A DNA stretch of 64,000 nt from Priestia taiwanensis (GCF_014638355.1 NZ_BMFK01000002.1:310001-374000); one strand, 5' to 3'. Positions 1 to 8,679 are shown, counted from the first letter of the stretch. Notes: a model not told the origin generated them from the sequence alone. A program made the numbers and translations.

Positions 1-1670
1 CCAAAATGTTTTAGCAATCCTTTTTTTCGTTTCTCGCCGACACCAGGAATATCATCTAATACAGATTGGAATAACGACTTACTACGAAGCTGACGATGGA
101 ACGTAATTGCGAAACGATGAACCTCATCTTGAATACGTTGCAGTAAATAGAATTCTTGGCTATTATGCGCTAACTCCACAACCTCTAACGGATTCCCAAG
201 TAATAGTTGTGACGTTCGGTGCTTTTCATCTTTCACAAGGCCTGCAATCGGTACTTCTAACCCTAATTCATTTAACAATACGTCTTCTACTGCTGCTAAA
301 TGTCCTTTCCCACCATCGATAATAATTAAATCAGGAAGTGGTAAATTCTCTCGTAGTACGCGTGTATATCGTCGACGCACTACCTCACGCATCGATTCAT
401 AATCGTCCGGTCCTTGTACCGTCTTAATTTTGTACTTACGATAGTCTTTTTTCGCAGGCTTTCCGTCCACAAAAACAATCATCGCCGATACAGGATTCGT
501 TCCTTGTATATTCGAATTATCAAACGCTTCAATACGATACGGAGCGGATATGCCCATCTTCTCGCCTAAGTTCTCCACTGTCTTAATTGTTCGTTCCTCA
601 TCTTTCTGTACAAGGGCGAATTTCTCAGCAATCGCAATCTTCGCATTTTTCTCCGCTAAGTCAACAAGTTCTTTCTTTTGCCCTCGTTGTGGCTGAACAA
701 CCTTAATACCAAGTAATTGACCTACTAATTCGCTATCAACTGCCTTTGGCACGAATACTTCTTTGGGCTTAATATTTCCATTTTCATAAAATTGCCCGAT
801 AAATGTAAGGAACTCCTCTTCTGGCTCATCATAAATGGGAAACATCGACGCATCACGTTCAATCATCTTTCCTTGACGAATGAAAAATACTTGAACACAC
901 ATCCAGCCTTTATCAACGTAATAACCAAATATATCACGGTTTACTAAATCAGCAGATAAAATTTTCTGCTTCTCCATCAGTGCATCAATATACGAAATTT
1001 GATCGCGGTATTCTTTCGCACGTTCAAACTCTAGATTCTCGGATGCTTCAAACATTTTCTTCGTTAAACTCTCTTTAATCTCTTCATGCCCACCATTTAA
1101 AAAATTCGCTATTTCCTCAACGATCTCACGGTTTTGTTCTTCCGTTACATCTTTTACACAAGGCGCTAAACATTGTCCCATATGGTAATACAAACATACT
1201 TTGTCTGGAATCGTTGCACATTTTCGTAATGGATATAATCTATCTAATAACTTCTTCGTTTCATACGCTGCTTGAGAATGAGGATACGGACCAAAGTACT
1301 TTCCTTTATCCTTTTTCACATTTCGTGTAATAAGAAGACGTGGTTGCTTTTCTGATGTGATTTTAATATATGGATAACTTTTATCATCCTTTAGCATGAC
1401 GTTATACTTCGGATCGTACTTTTTAATTAAGTTCATCTCTAATAGTAGCGCTTCTAAATTCGATGAGGTCACGATATATTCGAAATCAACAATATCATTT
1501 ACAAGGCGCAATGTCTTCCCATCATGCGCCCCCGTAAAATAAGAACGTACACGATTCTTTAGCACTTTCGCTTTTCCAACGTATATAACAGTACCTTGGC
1601 TATTCTTCATTAAATAACAGCCCGGTTGATCTGGTAATATCGCTAACTTTTCTTTTAAATGTTCATGCAT
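1..1670 (-). CDS. uvrC: UvrABC excinuclease subunit C (C-terminal end outside window)
   Basis: Nucleotide excision repair nuclease that makes both incisions around a lesion held by UvrA/UvrB. Translating the minus strand from ATG at 1668-1670 gives an open frame to the window edge, about 556 codons. Visible are the N-terminal GIY-YIG domain ([25 protein letters not shown]), the Cys-containing middle segment ([13 protein letters not shown]), a UVR coiled segment, the RNase H-like second nuclease domain ([30 protein letters not shown]), and the start of the C-terminal helix-hairpin-helix ([15 protein letters not shown]). The family is about 590-600 residues, so roughly 40 residues are cut off. 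An AGAGGAGG-type site precedes the ATG. It is the last visible gene of the trxA neighbourhood, as in other bacilli. Confidence 0.97.
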   Translation of the reverse strand, partial: MHEHLKEKLAILPDQPGCYLMKNSQGTVIYVGKAKVLKNRVRSYFTGAHDGKTLRLVNDIVDFEYIVTSSNLEALLLEMNLIKKYDPKYNVMLKDDKSYPYIKITSEKQPRLLITRNVKKDKGKYFGPYPHSQAAYETKKLLDRLYPLRKCATIPDKVCLYYHMGQCLAPCVKDVTEEQNREIVEEIANFLNGGHEEIKESLTKKMFEASENLEFERAKEYRDQISYIDALMEKQKILSADLVNRDIFGYYVDKGWMCVQVFFIRQGKMIERDASMFPIYDEPEEEFLTFIGQFYENGNIKPKEVFVPKAVDSELVGQLLGIKVVQPQRGQKKELVDLAEKNAKIAIAEKFALVQKDEERTIKTVENLGEKMGISAPYRIEAFDNSNIQGTNPVSAMIVFVDGKPAKKDYRKYKIKTVQGPDDYESMREVVRRRYTRVLRENLPLPDLIIIDGGKGHLAAVEDVLLNELGLEVPIAGLVKDEKHRTSQLLLGNPLEVVELAHNSQEFYLLQRIQDEVHRFAITFHRQLRSKSLFQSVLDDIPGVGEKRKKGLLKHF

Positions 1671-1709
1671 CAATGTACCTCCTCTCTTGCCTTATCTTCC
1701 GGTGATGAC

Positions 1710-1746
1710 ACAAATAATCAGCAGGTCCTCTCCACTGATTATTTGT
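1710..1746. repeat. 12-bp perfect inverted repeat upstream of uvrC
   Basis: ACAAATAATCAG (1710-1721) and its exact reverse complement (1735-1746) flank a 13-base loop, 40-75 bases upstream of the uvrC start. No T-run follows on either strand, so it is not a normal terminator. It could be an operator or an mRNA-stabilising hairpin in the uvrC leader. It does not resemble the CGAAC-N4-GTTCG LexA box of bacilli. Confidence 0.6.
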
Positions 1747-1865
1747 ATCGTCTATCTAGTACTATTATATACGTTTTCCATACGTTATTCCTAGTCTGAT
1801 ACGTACAAATGTTTGTTTTTGTATTTTTGCATTCCATACGTCACCTCGTTATATATATCTTTAAA

Positions 1866-1902
1866 AAGAAAAAGGATAATACATATAGCATGCATTATCC
1901 TT
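1866..1902 (-). terminator. Terminator of the ECF sigma operon
   Basis: On the minus strand AAGGATAAT (1902-1894) pairs with ATTATCCTT (1880-1872), followed by a T-rich tail. The stem overlaps the stop codon of the lipoprotein gene. Confidence 0.75.
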
Positions 1903-2293
1903 CTATATAATCAACTAGCTTTTTCACATCTTCTTCACTTAGCGAATAATACCAATCACCTTGCTTGATTTGTCCCAATAGACGTTCTGCATCCATCCAT
2001 AAAAAGTACTCTTTCTCTTCGCCATTTTCCCGAAGTACTTTAAGATGATAATCTGCACCATTTCCATATGCCACAATTCCAATCTGTTCTTCTCCACTTG
2101 TTAATATCCTTGTTATTCCCTTTATATCATCTTCCTCACTAATTGCTTTATACGTTTCCAATTTGGGATTATCATCCGATCGATCATTCTTAATTACTTG
2201 CTTTATTTCAATAGAAGTAACTGGATTAAATGCATCACAACCGCTTATTACTATAAGTAATAACACTCCAACAAAGAATAACGGCTTCTTCAC
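1895..2293 (-). CDS. Putative lipoprotein of the ECF sigma operon
   Basis: 132-residue protein of unknown function. Residues 1-19 form a lipoprotein signal peptide with a hydrophobic core and the lipobox ISGC, so Cys19 should be lipidated and the mature protein anchored outside the membrane. The mature part is acidic and hydrophilic with no motif I recognise. It starts at GTG behind GGAGGAGGAG, 17 bases after the anti-sigma factor stop, and ends in the operon terminator. This indicates co-transcription with the sigma/anti-sigma pair, and the protein may be a stress target or sensor of that system. The role is inference. Confidence 0.8.
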   Translation of the reverse strand: MKKPLFFVGVLLLIVISGCDAFNPVTSIEIKQVIKNDRSDDNPKLETYKAISEEDDIKGITRILTSGEEQIGIVAYGNGADYHLKVLRENGEEKEYFLWMDAERLLGQIKQGDWYYSLSEEDVKKLVDYIEG

Positions 2294-2310
2294 ACACTCT
2301 CTCCTCCTCC

Positions 2311-3429
2311 TTATTGATTTTTATCAGCTACAGCGCCTAACGAAATTGCTTTCACAAATGGCAAACCTTGTAGAGACTGTAGTCTTTTCTCATCTCCTGT
2401 TACAACTGCTCCAATAATACGAATGTCCTCTTTCCCTGGCTCTACTTTTCCTCTACTTAATTCATCGTACACATCTTCAGCATAATGACGAAAATCATCT
2501 ACGCCCGCCATATTATGAAATGCTCTTAAACTCCCGTCACCTTTGGCTTTTTTCTTTCCTTTCGCAATTCGAATTTCCTCAATGAAACCCTCTTCTGTTT
2601 TTGTCACATCAAACCCCATTACATATTTATCCCAAATTGGATATATTGGTGGATTATCATAGTACTGCATGCTATCTAGTGGAGTGTCTACCCAGTACCA
2701 CACTTGTGTCACATCTGCTGGTAACATCTTCTTTACTTCTTCTAATAAATACGATTTGTCAAATGATAAAGCTACTTCCATCACTTTATTTTCATACTTG
2801 CTTATCCTCTCTAAATCGTTCGGATACATATCATATTGTTTGTCATGATGATAAAACTGCATTTCACGTTGCTTCGTTTCTAATGAATAAACAGTGGATT
2901 TATCTTTGTCTAATTGGAATGTAGTTGCATCTTCCCCGTACTTTATAGAATGCGAGACTTTCGGAAAGTAGGCCTTTTGTGATTCGGAATATTGATACAT
3001 TTCCTCTTTCCACGGAATAAGAATTCCTTCAATTACTTTGTAACTAATCGCTACGACTTCTCGCTTTTCCCAAAACCTTTCTAACAGTACTTCCCTAGCA
3101 CCAATTCCTAATGAATCCATACGTGCCCAAAAGTCTTTAGGTTGATAATTATTTATATTAATATCGTATTCTGTATTTGGATGCCCTAGCTCATATTCAC
3201 TTGTTAACGTATTAATAATCTCATTTTCTTTCTTTCTCATATCCGCCAATACTTCTTCTGCATAATTCGAAATCATTCTCGTTAAGATTGTAGAAATAAG
3301 AATAATTCCTATTAGCATAACAGCAAGCGCAATACCACTATATTTAACAATCGCTTTCCACCTTGCTTTTCGTAACATCTGCTTTACCTTCTTATCCTCT
3401 AACTCAAAAGGTACTTTATCCTCTTCCAT
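2311..3429 (-). CDS. Membrane anti-sigma factor (sigma factor regulator N/C-domain type)
   Basis: 372-residue single-pass membrane protein. A short cytoplasmic N-terminus (about 1-26, ending KQMLRKARWKAIVKYS) precedes one transmembrane helix (about 28-50), then a large extracytoplasmic region. The layout and flanking phrases match the 'sigma factor regulator N-terminal/C-terminal' families that accompany ECF sigma factors in Bacillus. The start ATG lies inside the end of the sigma gene (14-base overlap), so the two are translationally coupled. It presumably holds the sigma factor at the membrane until an envelope signal releases it. The signal cannot be read from the sequence. Confidence 0.85.
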   Translation of the reverse strand: MEEDKVPFELEDKKVKQMLRKARWKAIVKYSGIALAVMLIGIILISTILTRMISNYAEEVLADMRKKENEIINTLTSEYELGHPNTEYDININNYQPKDFWARMDSLGIGAREVLLERFWEKREVVAISYKVIEGILIPWKEEMYQYSESQKAYFPKVSHSIKYGEDATTFQLDKDKSTVYSLETKQREMQFYHHDKQYDMYPNDLERISKYENKVMEVALSFDKSYLLEEVKKMLPADVTQVWYWVDTPLDSMQYYDNPPIYPIWDKYVMGFDVTKTEEGFIEEIRIAKGKKKAKGDGSLRAFHNMAGVDDFRHYAEDVYDELSRGKVEPGKEDIRIIGAVVTGDEKRLQSLQGLPFVKAISLGAVADKNQ

Positions 3430-3919
3430 TTTTCATCACCTCATATCGCTCTTTGAATACGTTACGAGCACGGTATAACGTTGTGCGCACAACATCTTCA
3501 CTCATATCAAGAACTTGCGCTATTTCCCGGTAAGATAGGTCATAATCGTATTTAAGTAGGAGTACGTGCTTATATGTGACGTGCATCGTTTCAAAGACAG
3601 CTCTGATTTCTTCTTGTAATTCTGCCTGCAGCAACTCTTCTTCGATTGCTTTGCTTCCAATTAGTTGGCATACTTCGATTGGAACAGTATCTATTCGCTT
3701 CTTCTTTCGCACATAGTCGTGATACACGTTCAAGCCAACTTTGAACATCCATGCTTTCACGTTAGTAACAATCATCGTTTCAATAGAAACAAGCGTTTTG
3801 TATAACGTATCTTGCACAATATCTTCTGCATCACTATGTGGCACACCTAGCTTTAAGAAATATTTATATAATACTTTTGCTTGCGCTTGTAATATATCTT
3901 CTATTTTTCCCTTCGCCAT
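3416..3919 (-). CDS. ECF-type RNA polymerase sigma factor
   Basis: 167-residue group IV sigma factor with only regions 2 and 4. Region 2 shows DAEDIVQDTLYK (about 30-41) and the -10 recognition helix NVKAWMFKVGLNVYHDYVRKKKR. Region 4 is a helix-turn-helix (DLSYREIAQVLDMSEDVVRTTLYRAR, about 127-152, given here in two overlapping parts: SYREIAQVLDMSEDVV and VVRTTLYRAR). It sits first in an operon with an anti-sigma factor and a lipoprotein. AAAGGAGGGAG precedes the ATG, and an ECF-like promoter lies just upstream (3953-3979), suggesting autoregulation. I cannot assign it to a named sigma (SigM, SigW, YlaC and so on). Confidence 0.93.
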   Translation of the reverse strand: MAKGKIEDILQAQAKVLYKYFLKLGVPHSDAEDIVQDTLYKTLVSIETMIVTNVKAWMFKVGLNVYHDYVRKKKRIDTVPIEVCQLIGSKAIEEELLQAELQEEIRAVFETMHVTYKHVLLLKYDYDLSYREIAQVLDMSEDVVRTTLYRARNVFKERYEVMKNGRG

Positions 3920-3952
3920 ACTCCCTCCTTTCTCGACCTCTCTACTTAATAA

Positions 3953-3979
3953 GACGATGATAAGGCGAAAAAGTAAACA
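3953..3979 (-). promoter_or_regulatory. Candidate autoregulated ECF promoter
   Basis: Reading the minus strand, TGTTTAC (3979-3973), then 16 bases, then CGTC (3956-3953), followed about 35 bases later by the sigma factor start. The AAC/TAC-type -35, 16-base spacing and CGTC -10 fit the general ECF pattern. Autoregulation is inferred. Confidence 0.5.
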
Positions 3980-4130
3980 GAAAATGGAAAAATTTTTATA
4001 TACTCATATATTCCTTTGTAGCATTAACACATTTATCGACTAAAAATTTCTTTTATCAGTCTAGATAAGAGTCACAATTGTCCCCTAGTAGTTATCGGTT
4101 TGGTTTTGAGAGAATAAAAAATATTGCATA

Positions 4131-4244
4131 CACGAAGCGGAGAGTGGCGACTCCTGCGGGAATAGCGAGGAAAGTGAGCCCCCGCAGGCTTTTGCCGAGG
4201 AGGCTCACTCTCGCCCGCGGAAAGCGTCCACTCGGAGCGCAGTG
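4131..4244. repeat. GC-rich Bacillaceae-type palindromic repeat, long copy
   Basis: A 114-base GC-rich island in AT-rich DNA that begins CACGAAGCGGAGAGTGGCG and ends CCACTCGGAGCGCAGTG, with internal complementary segments (GAGTGAGCC.. and GGCTCACTC). A shorter copy lies at 28748-28815. Elements with these ends are dispersed in many Bacillus genomes and often produce spurious protein predictions. No gene is supported in 3980-4286. Confidence 0.85.
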
Positions 4245-4286
4245 TATAAAAGTCCACCCGCCCTACTCAAGATGCACTTTTTTGCA

Positions 4287-4324
4287 TAAAAAAAAGAGAA
4301 TGGAACATAATGTCCATTCTCTTT
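4287..4324 (-). terminator. trxA terminator
   Basis: 12-bp perfect stem (4293-4304 with 4313-4324) followed on the minus strand by a run of T. Confidence 0.9.
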
Positions 4325-4332
4325 AATAAGTA

Positions 4333-4647
4333 TTATAAGTGTTTGTCTAATAACTCAGCTAATGCTTCTTTTGGTTGGAAACCTACTGTTTGCTCCACTA
4401 CTTCACCATTCTTTAATACGAATAATGATGGAATGCTCATTACTTCGAATTTCGCAGCAATTTCTTGGTTCTCATCTACATCAACCTTAACGATTTTTGC
4501 TTTGTCGCCATACTCTGCAGCTAATTCTTCAAGAACTGGAGCGATCATGCGGCATGGACCACACCAAGTTGCCCAGAAATCTACTAAAACAACGCCTTCG
4601 CTTGTATCTTGTGCGAATGTTTGGTTTGTTGCGTTTACAATTGCCAT
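4333..4647 (-). CDS. trxA: Thioredoxin
   Basis: Cytoplasmic dithiol-disulfide oxidoreductase, 104 residues, the standard length. The active site is WCGPC with Cys29 and Cys32. Asp23 in VDFWA and the cis-proline Pro73 (SIPS) are present, and the C-terminal helix is complete. TATAGGAGGAAATAAA precedes the ATG. It is monocistronic here: its own sigma-A-like promoter is at 4716-4745, a leader hairpin at 4677-4697, and a strong terminator follows directly. In B. subtilis trxA lies between etfA and uvrC as here, but there without the VOC gene or the ECF operon. Confidence 0.98.
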   Translation of the reverse strand: MAIVNATNQTFAQDTSEGVVLVDFWATWCGPCRMIAPVLEELAAEYGDKAKIVKVDVDENQEIAAKFEVMSIPSLFVLKNGEVVEQTVGFQPKEALAELLDKHL

Positions 4648-4676
4648 TTTATTTCCTCCTATACAAAAAACTTTAT

Positions 4677-4745
4677 GTGCTACTAAAAGTGTAGCACTTA
4701 TTAGTAAATGAAGCTATTATAATGCACTTCCTTTAGTGTTGTCTA
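4677..4745 (-). promoter_or_regulatory. trxA promoter and leader hairpin
   Basis: Minus strand TAGACA (4745-4740), 18-base spacer, TATAAT (4721-4716). The leader then holds GTGCTAC...GTAGCAC (4697-4677), a 7-bp stem with a 7-base loop, about 15-40 bases after the expected start site and 30 bases before the ATG. Confidence 0.65.
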
Positions 4746-4757
4746 CCCTTTTGTGAT

Positions 4758-5150
4758 CTATTCACTTGCTGGTTCGAACAATTCTAACCATTCACCGTCT
4801 GGCCCTTTGAAAAAAATATACTTTGAGCCATTCGGCAACGTTGTAGGAGCTTCGTCAATGAACTCTACATTTAAACGCTTAAAGCGTTCTATTTCTTCCT
4901 CCAACTGATCGACAGTAAAGGCCAGATGGTGAACAACACCTTCTTTTGGAAGTGAATCATTATATCCTTCAATTAATTCAATATCCGTATGCGCACTGTC
5001 TTTGAACTTTAGAAATGCTAATTTGATTACTTCATTTGTATGTATGAATGTCTTCTGAAGTTCTAATCCAAGTACATTTGTGTAAAAGTGAATCGATGCC
5101 TCAATATCCTTCACCATAATTCCTGTATGCTCTAAACGCCTAATTGCCAT
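4758..5150 (-). CDS. VOC (glyoxalase-like) superfamily protein
   Basis: 130-residue single vicinal-oxygen-chelate domain with paired beta-alpha-beta-beta-beta modules. It begins RRLEHTGIMVKDIEASIHFY (His8 is the first metal ligand candidate). Further ligand candidates are the Glu in DIELIEG, the His in VVHHLAFTVD and the Glu in WLELFEP, all at the usual positions. The PDGEWLELFE ending resembles the lactoylglutathione lyase and methylmalonyl-CoA epimerase branches, but the substrate cannot be told. Bacillus makes bacillithiol rather than glutathione, so a glutathione substrate is unlikely. It has its own promoter at 5184-5212 and no evident terminator before the trxA promoter. Confidence 0.88.
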   Translation of the reverse strand: MAIRRLEHTGIMVKDIEASIHFYTNVLGLELQKTFIHTNEVIKLAFLKFKDSAHTDIELIEGYNDSLPKEGVVHHLAFTVDQLEEEIERFKRLNVEFIDEAPTTLPNGSKYIFFKGPDGEWLELFEPASE

Positions 5151-5183
5151 CCCACAACCCCCTTAACCAAGTAATTTAATCGG

Positions 5184-5212
5184 ATTATAAGACAATTGTC
5201 ATCTTCAGTCAA
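5184..5212 (-). promoter_or_regulatory. Sigma-A promoter of the VOC gene
   Basis: TTGACT (5212-5207), 17 bases, TATAAT (5189-5184) on the minus strand. The spacer contains the perfect palindrome GACAATTGTC, a possible operator. Confidence 0.7.
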
Positions 5213-5213
5213 T

Positions 5214-5241
5214 CAAAAAGGGTTACGTATGACCGTAACCC
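5214..5241 (-). terminator. Terminator of the fad/etf operon
   Basis: GGGTTACG/CGTAACCC stem (5234-5241 with 5220-5227) followed by TTTTT on the minus strand, directly after etfA. Confidence 0.9.
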
Positions 5242-5253
5242 CTCTTCACATTT

Positions 5254-6231
5254 TTACGCGTTTACTTTTAATTTCTTTAACTCTTCCGTTAACATTGGGA
5301 CAACTTCGAATAAGTCCCCAACGATACCGTAGTCTGCCACTTTGAAAATATTCGCTTCTGGGTCTTTATTAATTGCTACGATTACTTTTGAATTCGACAT
5401 ACCCGCTAAATGTTGGATTGCCCCTGAAATACCACAGGCGATATAAAGGTCAGGTGTAAGAACTTTACCTGTTTGACCAATTTGAAGTGAATAATCACAG
5501 TATTCTGCGTCACACGCACCACGTGATGCACCAACTGCACCGCCTAATACGTCTGCAAGTTCTTGAAGTGGTTTGAAGCCGTCTTCACTCTTCACACCAC
5601 GTCCACCGGCAATAACTACTTTCGCTTCGGATAAGTCAACACCTTGTGTAGCCTTACGAATGACGTCACGTACGATTGTACGTAAGTCTTTAATTGCTAC
5701 GGATAATGATGATACATCGCCTGTACGCGCAGCATCTTTCTCTAGTGCTGGAACGTTGTTCGGACGAATTGTTACGAACATTAATCCGTCTGTCACAATT
5801 TTCTTCTCGAACGCTTTACCAGAGTAAATCGGGCGTGTAAATACGATATTTCCACCTGCTTCTTCTAATGAAGTCACATCTGAAATAAGACCTGTATCTA
5901 ATTTACTTGCTAAGCGTGGCGATAAGTCTTTTCCTAATGCTGTATGACCGAATACAAGCGCCTCTGGGCTCTCTTCTTCCATTACAGCTAATACCGCTTG
6001 GCTGTAGCCATCTGATGTATATGTTGCTAATAATGCATCTTCTACAGTAATAACACGGTCTGCACCGTATTGAATTAATTCTGATCCTAAAGAAGCAACG
6101 CTCTCTCCTACTAATAAACCTACTACTTCGCCACCTTCAGCCATTACTTTCGCTGCAGCGATTGCTTCAAATGATACGTTACGTAAAGATGAATCACGAA
6201 CTTCTCCCATTACTAATACTTTACGAGCCAT
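5254..6231 (-). CDS. etfA: Electron transfer flavoprotein alpha subunit
   Basis: FAD-carrying subunit of the EtfAB heterodimer that takes electrons from acyl-CoA dehydrogenases. 325 residues, usual length. It begins MARKVLVMGEV, with the C-terminal FAD-binding domain visible (VVIAGGRGVKSEDGF, GASRGACDAEY, QIGQTGKVLTPDLYIACGIS, HLAGMSNSKVIVAINKD). I chose ATG at 6229-6231 because GGAGGG lies 9 bases upstream. The in-frame ATG five codons earlier overlaps this ribosome binding site. Last gene of the fadR-fadB-etfB-etfA operon. Confidence 0.97.
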   Translation of the reverse strand: MARKVLVMGEVRDSSLRNVSFEAIAAAKVMAEGGEVVGLLVGESVASLGSELIQYGADRVITVEDALLATYTSDGYSQAVLAVMEEESPEALVFGHTALGKDLSPRLASKLDTGLISDVTSLEEAGGNIVFTRPIYSGKAFEKKIVTDGLMFVTIRPNNVPALEKDAARTGDVSSLSVAIKDLRTIVRDVIRKATQGVDLSEAKVVIAGGRGVKSEDGFKPLQELADVLGGAVGASRGACDAEYCDYSLQIGQTGKVLTPDLYIACGISGAIQHLAGMSNSKVIVAINKDPEANIFKVADYGIVGDLFEVVPMLTEELKKLKVNA

Positions 6232-6311
6232 TAATAATCCCTCCATTTACATAGTTACATGTTCATTACTTATACTGTTATTACTTATTAACTGATACGA
6301 CTTACGACGTT

Positions 6312-7085
6312 TTATACTACTTTCGCTTCTGTATGCAATAATGACACAAGCTCTTTTACTTGGTCTGCTAATTCCCCTTCAAGCACCTTTCCAGCATCTT
6401 TTTTTGCTGGCATGTAAATTTCAATTGTTTTCGTTTTTGCTTCTACATCGTCTTCTTCTAAATCTAAATCATCCAACTCTAACTCGCTAAGAGGCTTTTT
6501 CTTCGCCTTCATAATTCCTGGTAATGATGGATAACGCGGCTCATTTAAGCCTTGTTGCGCTGTAACAAGAAGTGGTAACGTTGTTTCAATTACTTCTGTA
6601 TCCCCTTCTACGTCACGCTCAATTTTCACGTTTGTTCCGTCAATCTCAAGCTTTGTAATAGTTGTTACGTATGGAATATCAAGTAGTTCTGCTACACGTG
6701 GTCCCACTTGACCAGAACCGCCATCAATTGCAACATTTCCACCAATGATTAAGTCTACTTCTTGCTCTTTCAAATACTGCGCTAATACACGTGAAGTTGT
6801 ATATTGGTCGCCACCTTCTACATCATCTTCAATATTAATTAATACCGCTTTATCGCAGCCCATTGCTAATGCTGTACGTAATTCTTTTTCACTATCTTCT
6901 GTGCCTACTGTAACAACTGTTACTTCGCCACCGTGCTCTTCTTTTAATTTAATTGCTTCTTCTACCGCATACTCATCGTATGGGTTAATAATAAACTCTG
7001 CACCGTCTTCTTGAATCGCACCGTTTTTAACAACAATTTTCTCTTCTGTATCGAATGTTCTTTTTAATAATACATAAATGTTCAT
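6312..7085 (-). CDS. etfB: Electron transfer flavoprotein beta subunit
   Basis: AMP-binding partner of EtfA, 257 residues. It begins MNIYVLLKRTFDTEEK and carries the family signature region VAELLDIPYVTTITKLEIDG and the C-terminal docking segment rich in Glu/Asp (ELELDDLDLEEDDVE). AGGTAAGAAC precedes the ATG. It lies 80 bases upstream of etfA and 51 bases downstream of the enoyl-CoA hydratase gene, in one transcription unit without intervening terminators. Confidence 0.97.
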   Translation of the reverse strand: MNIYVLLKRTFDTEEKIVVKNGAIQEDGAEFIINPYDEYAVEEAIKLKEEHGGEVTVVTVGTEDSEKELRTALAMGCDKAVLINIEDDVEGGDQYTTSRVLAQYLKEQEVDLIIGGNVAIDGGSGQVGPRVAELLDIPYVTTITKLEIDGTNVKIERDVEGDTEVIETTLPLLVTAQQGLNEPRYPSLPGIMKAKKKPLSELELDDLDLEEDDVEAKTKTIEIYMPAKKDAGKVLEGELADQVKELVSLLHTEAKVV

Positions 7086-7136
7086 GTTCTTACCTCCACT
7101 TTTAAGAATATTCAGATATATTATTGTAAAAAAATA

Positions 7137-7910
7137 TTATTTCCCTGTGAATACTGGTTTGCGCTTTTCAATAAATGCTGCTACACCTTCTCTAGCGTCT
7201 GCGGATGTAAAGACATCTCCGAAAATCACGGCTTCCTTCTCCACACCTGTATGAAATGCTTCTGTTTTCGATGTATGAATAAGCTTCATCACAGCTTGAA
7301 CAGAAAGTGGGCTTTTCGCTGCCATTTTCTTCGCGACTGCAAGTGCTTCTTCAAATAATGTTTCTTCTTTGCAGCATCTCGTCGCAAGTCCACATGCAAA
7401 CGCCTCTGCACCTGTGATTGGTTCGCCAGTTAACATCATTTCTAATGCTTTTGATGTTCCTACATAACGTGGTAAACGCTGTGTACCAGCAAAGCCTGGA
7501 ATGATTCCTAAGTTCAACTCCGGTAAACCAAGCTTAGCTGTTTCACTAACAATCCGCATATGACAGCTCATCGCGAACTCTAAACCACCGCCAAGCGCAG
7601 CACCGTGAATAACCGCAATAATTGGCTTAGCAAAACTCTCCACACGCTCAAACAATTGCTGACCATTCTTTGCTACTTCATATGCTTCTTCTTTCGTTTC
7701 AATAGACGTAAATTCTTTAATGTCTGCACCAGCCGAGAAGAATCGTCCTTCTCCTCGAATTAGTACAACTCTTACACTTTCGTCATTCTCAACTGACTCC
7801 AACAATGGCAATAATTCTTTCAATACATGCGATGACATAGCATTTGCAGGCTGATTATTTAATGTAATCGTCGCCACATATTCATTCACACTCATTGATA
7901 ACAAACTCAT
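7137..7910 (-). CDS. fadB: Enoyl-CoA hydratase
   Basis: Crotonase-fold enzyme that hydrates trans-2-enoyl-CoA in beta-oxidation, 257 residues. Oxyanion-hole residues lie in [10 protein letters not shown] and [15 protein letters not shown]. The two catalytic acids are expected around GGGLEFA (Glu) and [17 protein letters not shown] (Glu in PELNLG), both present. GAGGAAAAT precedes the ATG. It follows fadR by 14 bases, matching the B. subtilis lcfA-fadR-fadB-etfB-etfA order. Confidence 0.95.
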   Translation of the reverse strand: MSLLSMSVNEYVATITLNNQPANAMSSHVLKELLPLLESVENDESVRVVLIRGEGRFFSAGADIKEFTSIETKEEAYEVAKNGQQLFERVESFAKPIIAVIHGAALGGGLEFAMSCHMRIVSETAKLGLPELNLGIIPGFAGTQRLPRYVGTSKALEMMLTGEPITGAEAFACGLATRCCKEETLFEEALAVAKKMAAKSPLSVQAVMKLIHTSKTEAFHTGVEKEAVIFGDVFTSADAREGVAAFIEKRKPVFTGK

Positions 7911-7924
7911 ATTTTCCTCGCCCC

Positions 7925-8530
7925 TTATTGGTATGTTTTGCTAACAGGTACACAGCATCCATTCATCAAGAAATGATGAACATTTTTTGCTAATGCAACT
8001 AAATCATATTTATGCTCACTCATCACCCAACTTGTGACAATTTCATCTAACGTCCCGAAGATCATTTGTCTTGTTAAGCGTATATCTAGCTCCTTGCTAA
8101 ATTCGCCTTTTTCCATCCCCGTGCGTAAAATAAGGTCGATCACTTCTAAATACTTCTTCAACACCTCGTTAATTTTCACACGAAGCTCCTTATTCGATTG
8201 ACGAAGTTCTAATTGTGTCACAATTGCTAATTGGTGATCCGCAGCTAATAATGATAAGTGCGTCTCTATTAGCATGAATAACTTCTCGGAGGCACTTTCG
8301 ATTCCCTCTATTTCCGCTTCAATTTTCGTAATGAATTCGCCCATTTTTTCTTGGAATAACGAAATCAAAATGTCCTCTTTGTTCTTGAAGTAAAGATAAA
8401 TTGTACCATCCGCTACACCCGCCTGACGCGCAATCTTTGAAACTTGCGCTTGATGGTAGCCGTTTTCGGCAATTACAATAACTGCCGCTTCAATAATCTG
8501 CTTATATTTCGGTTTGTTTCTTTTCACCAT
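7925..8530 (-). CDS. fadR: TetR-family repressor of fatty acid degradation
   Basis: 201-residue TetR-type repressor. The N-terminal helix-turn-helix is visible (about residues 9-55: [40 protein letters not shown]), followed by an all-helical ligand-binding half that in the Bacillus FadR binds long-chain acyl-CoA. A palindrome matching the known B. subtilis FadR box lies immediately upstream (8547-8564), inside a strong promoter, so the gene is likely autorepressed. AGAAGGGGATAG precedes the ATG. Confidence 0.95.
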   Translation of the reverse strand: MVKRNKPKYKQIIEAAVIVIAENGYHQAQVSKIARQAGVADGTIYLYFKNKEDILISLFQEKMGEFITKIEAEIEGIESASEKLFMLIETHLSLLAADHQLAIVTQLELRQSNKELRVKINEVLKKYLEVIDLILRTGMEKGEFSKELDIRLTRQMIFGTLDEIVTSWVMSEHKYDLVALAKNVHHFLMNGCCVPVSKTYQ

Positions 8531-8546
8531 TTCTATCCCCTTCTAG

Positions 8547-8564
8547 TGAATGACTATTCATTCA
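8547..8564. promoter_or_regulatory. FadR operator
   Basis: TGAATGACTATTCATTCA is an almost perfect palindrome that fits the B. subtilis FadR consensus (TGAATGAMTANTCATTCA). It lies just downstream of the -10 of the fadR promoter, where it would block transcription of fadR-fadB-etfB-etfA. Confidence 0.93.
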
Positions 8565-8571
8565 TGATTCA

Positions 8572-8600
8572 ATATTACAAATTTTCTTATTTCTTGTCAA
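8572..8600 (-). promoter_or_regulatory. Sigma-A promoter of fadR-fadB-etfBA
   Basis: Consensus TTGACA (8600-8595), 17-base spacer, TAATAT (8577-8572) on the minus strand, then the FadR box and fadR. Confidence 0.9.
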
Positions 8601-8679
8601 CAAAGATGCACAAAGCTTCATTCACTGAAGAGAATATTTACTTATCCAAAAAAAGAAGACGACTATGCTCGCCCTCGCA

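Noticed and set aside
1735..1800. Strong sigma-A promoter for uvrC
   Set aside because: A TATAAT is present near 1765, but no acceptable -35 lies 16-18 bases upstream.
4072..4326. Overlapping open frames of 61 and 82 codons on both strands
   Set aside because: They are translations of the GC-rich repeat. Such frames recur wherever the repeat occurs and have no ribosome binding site.
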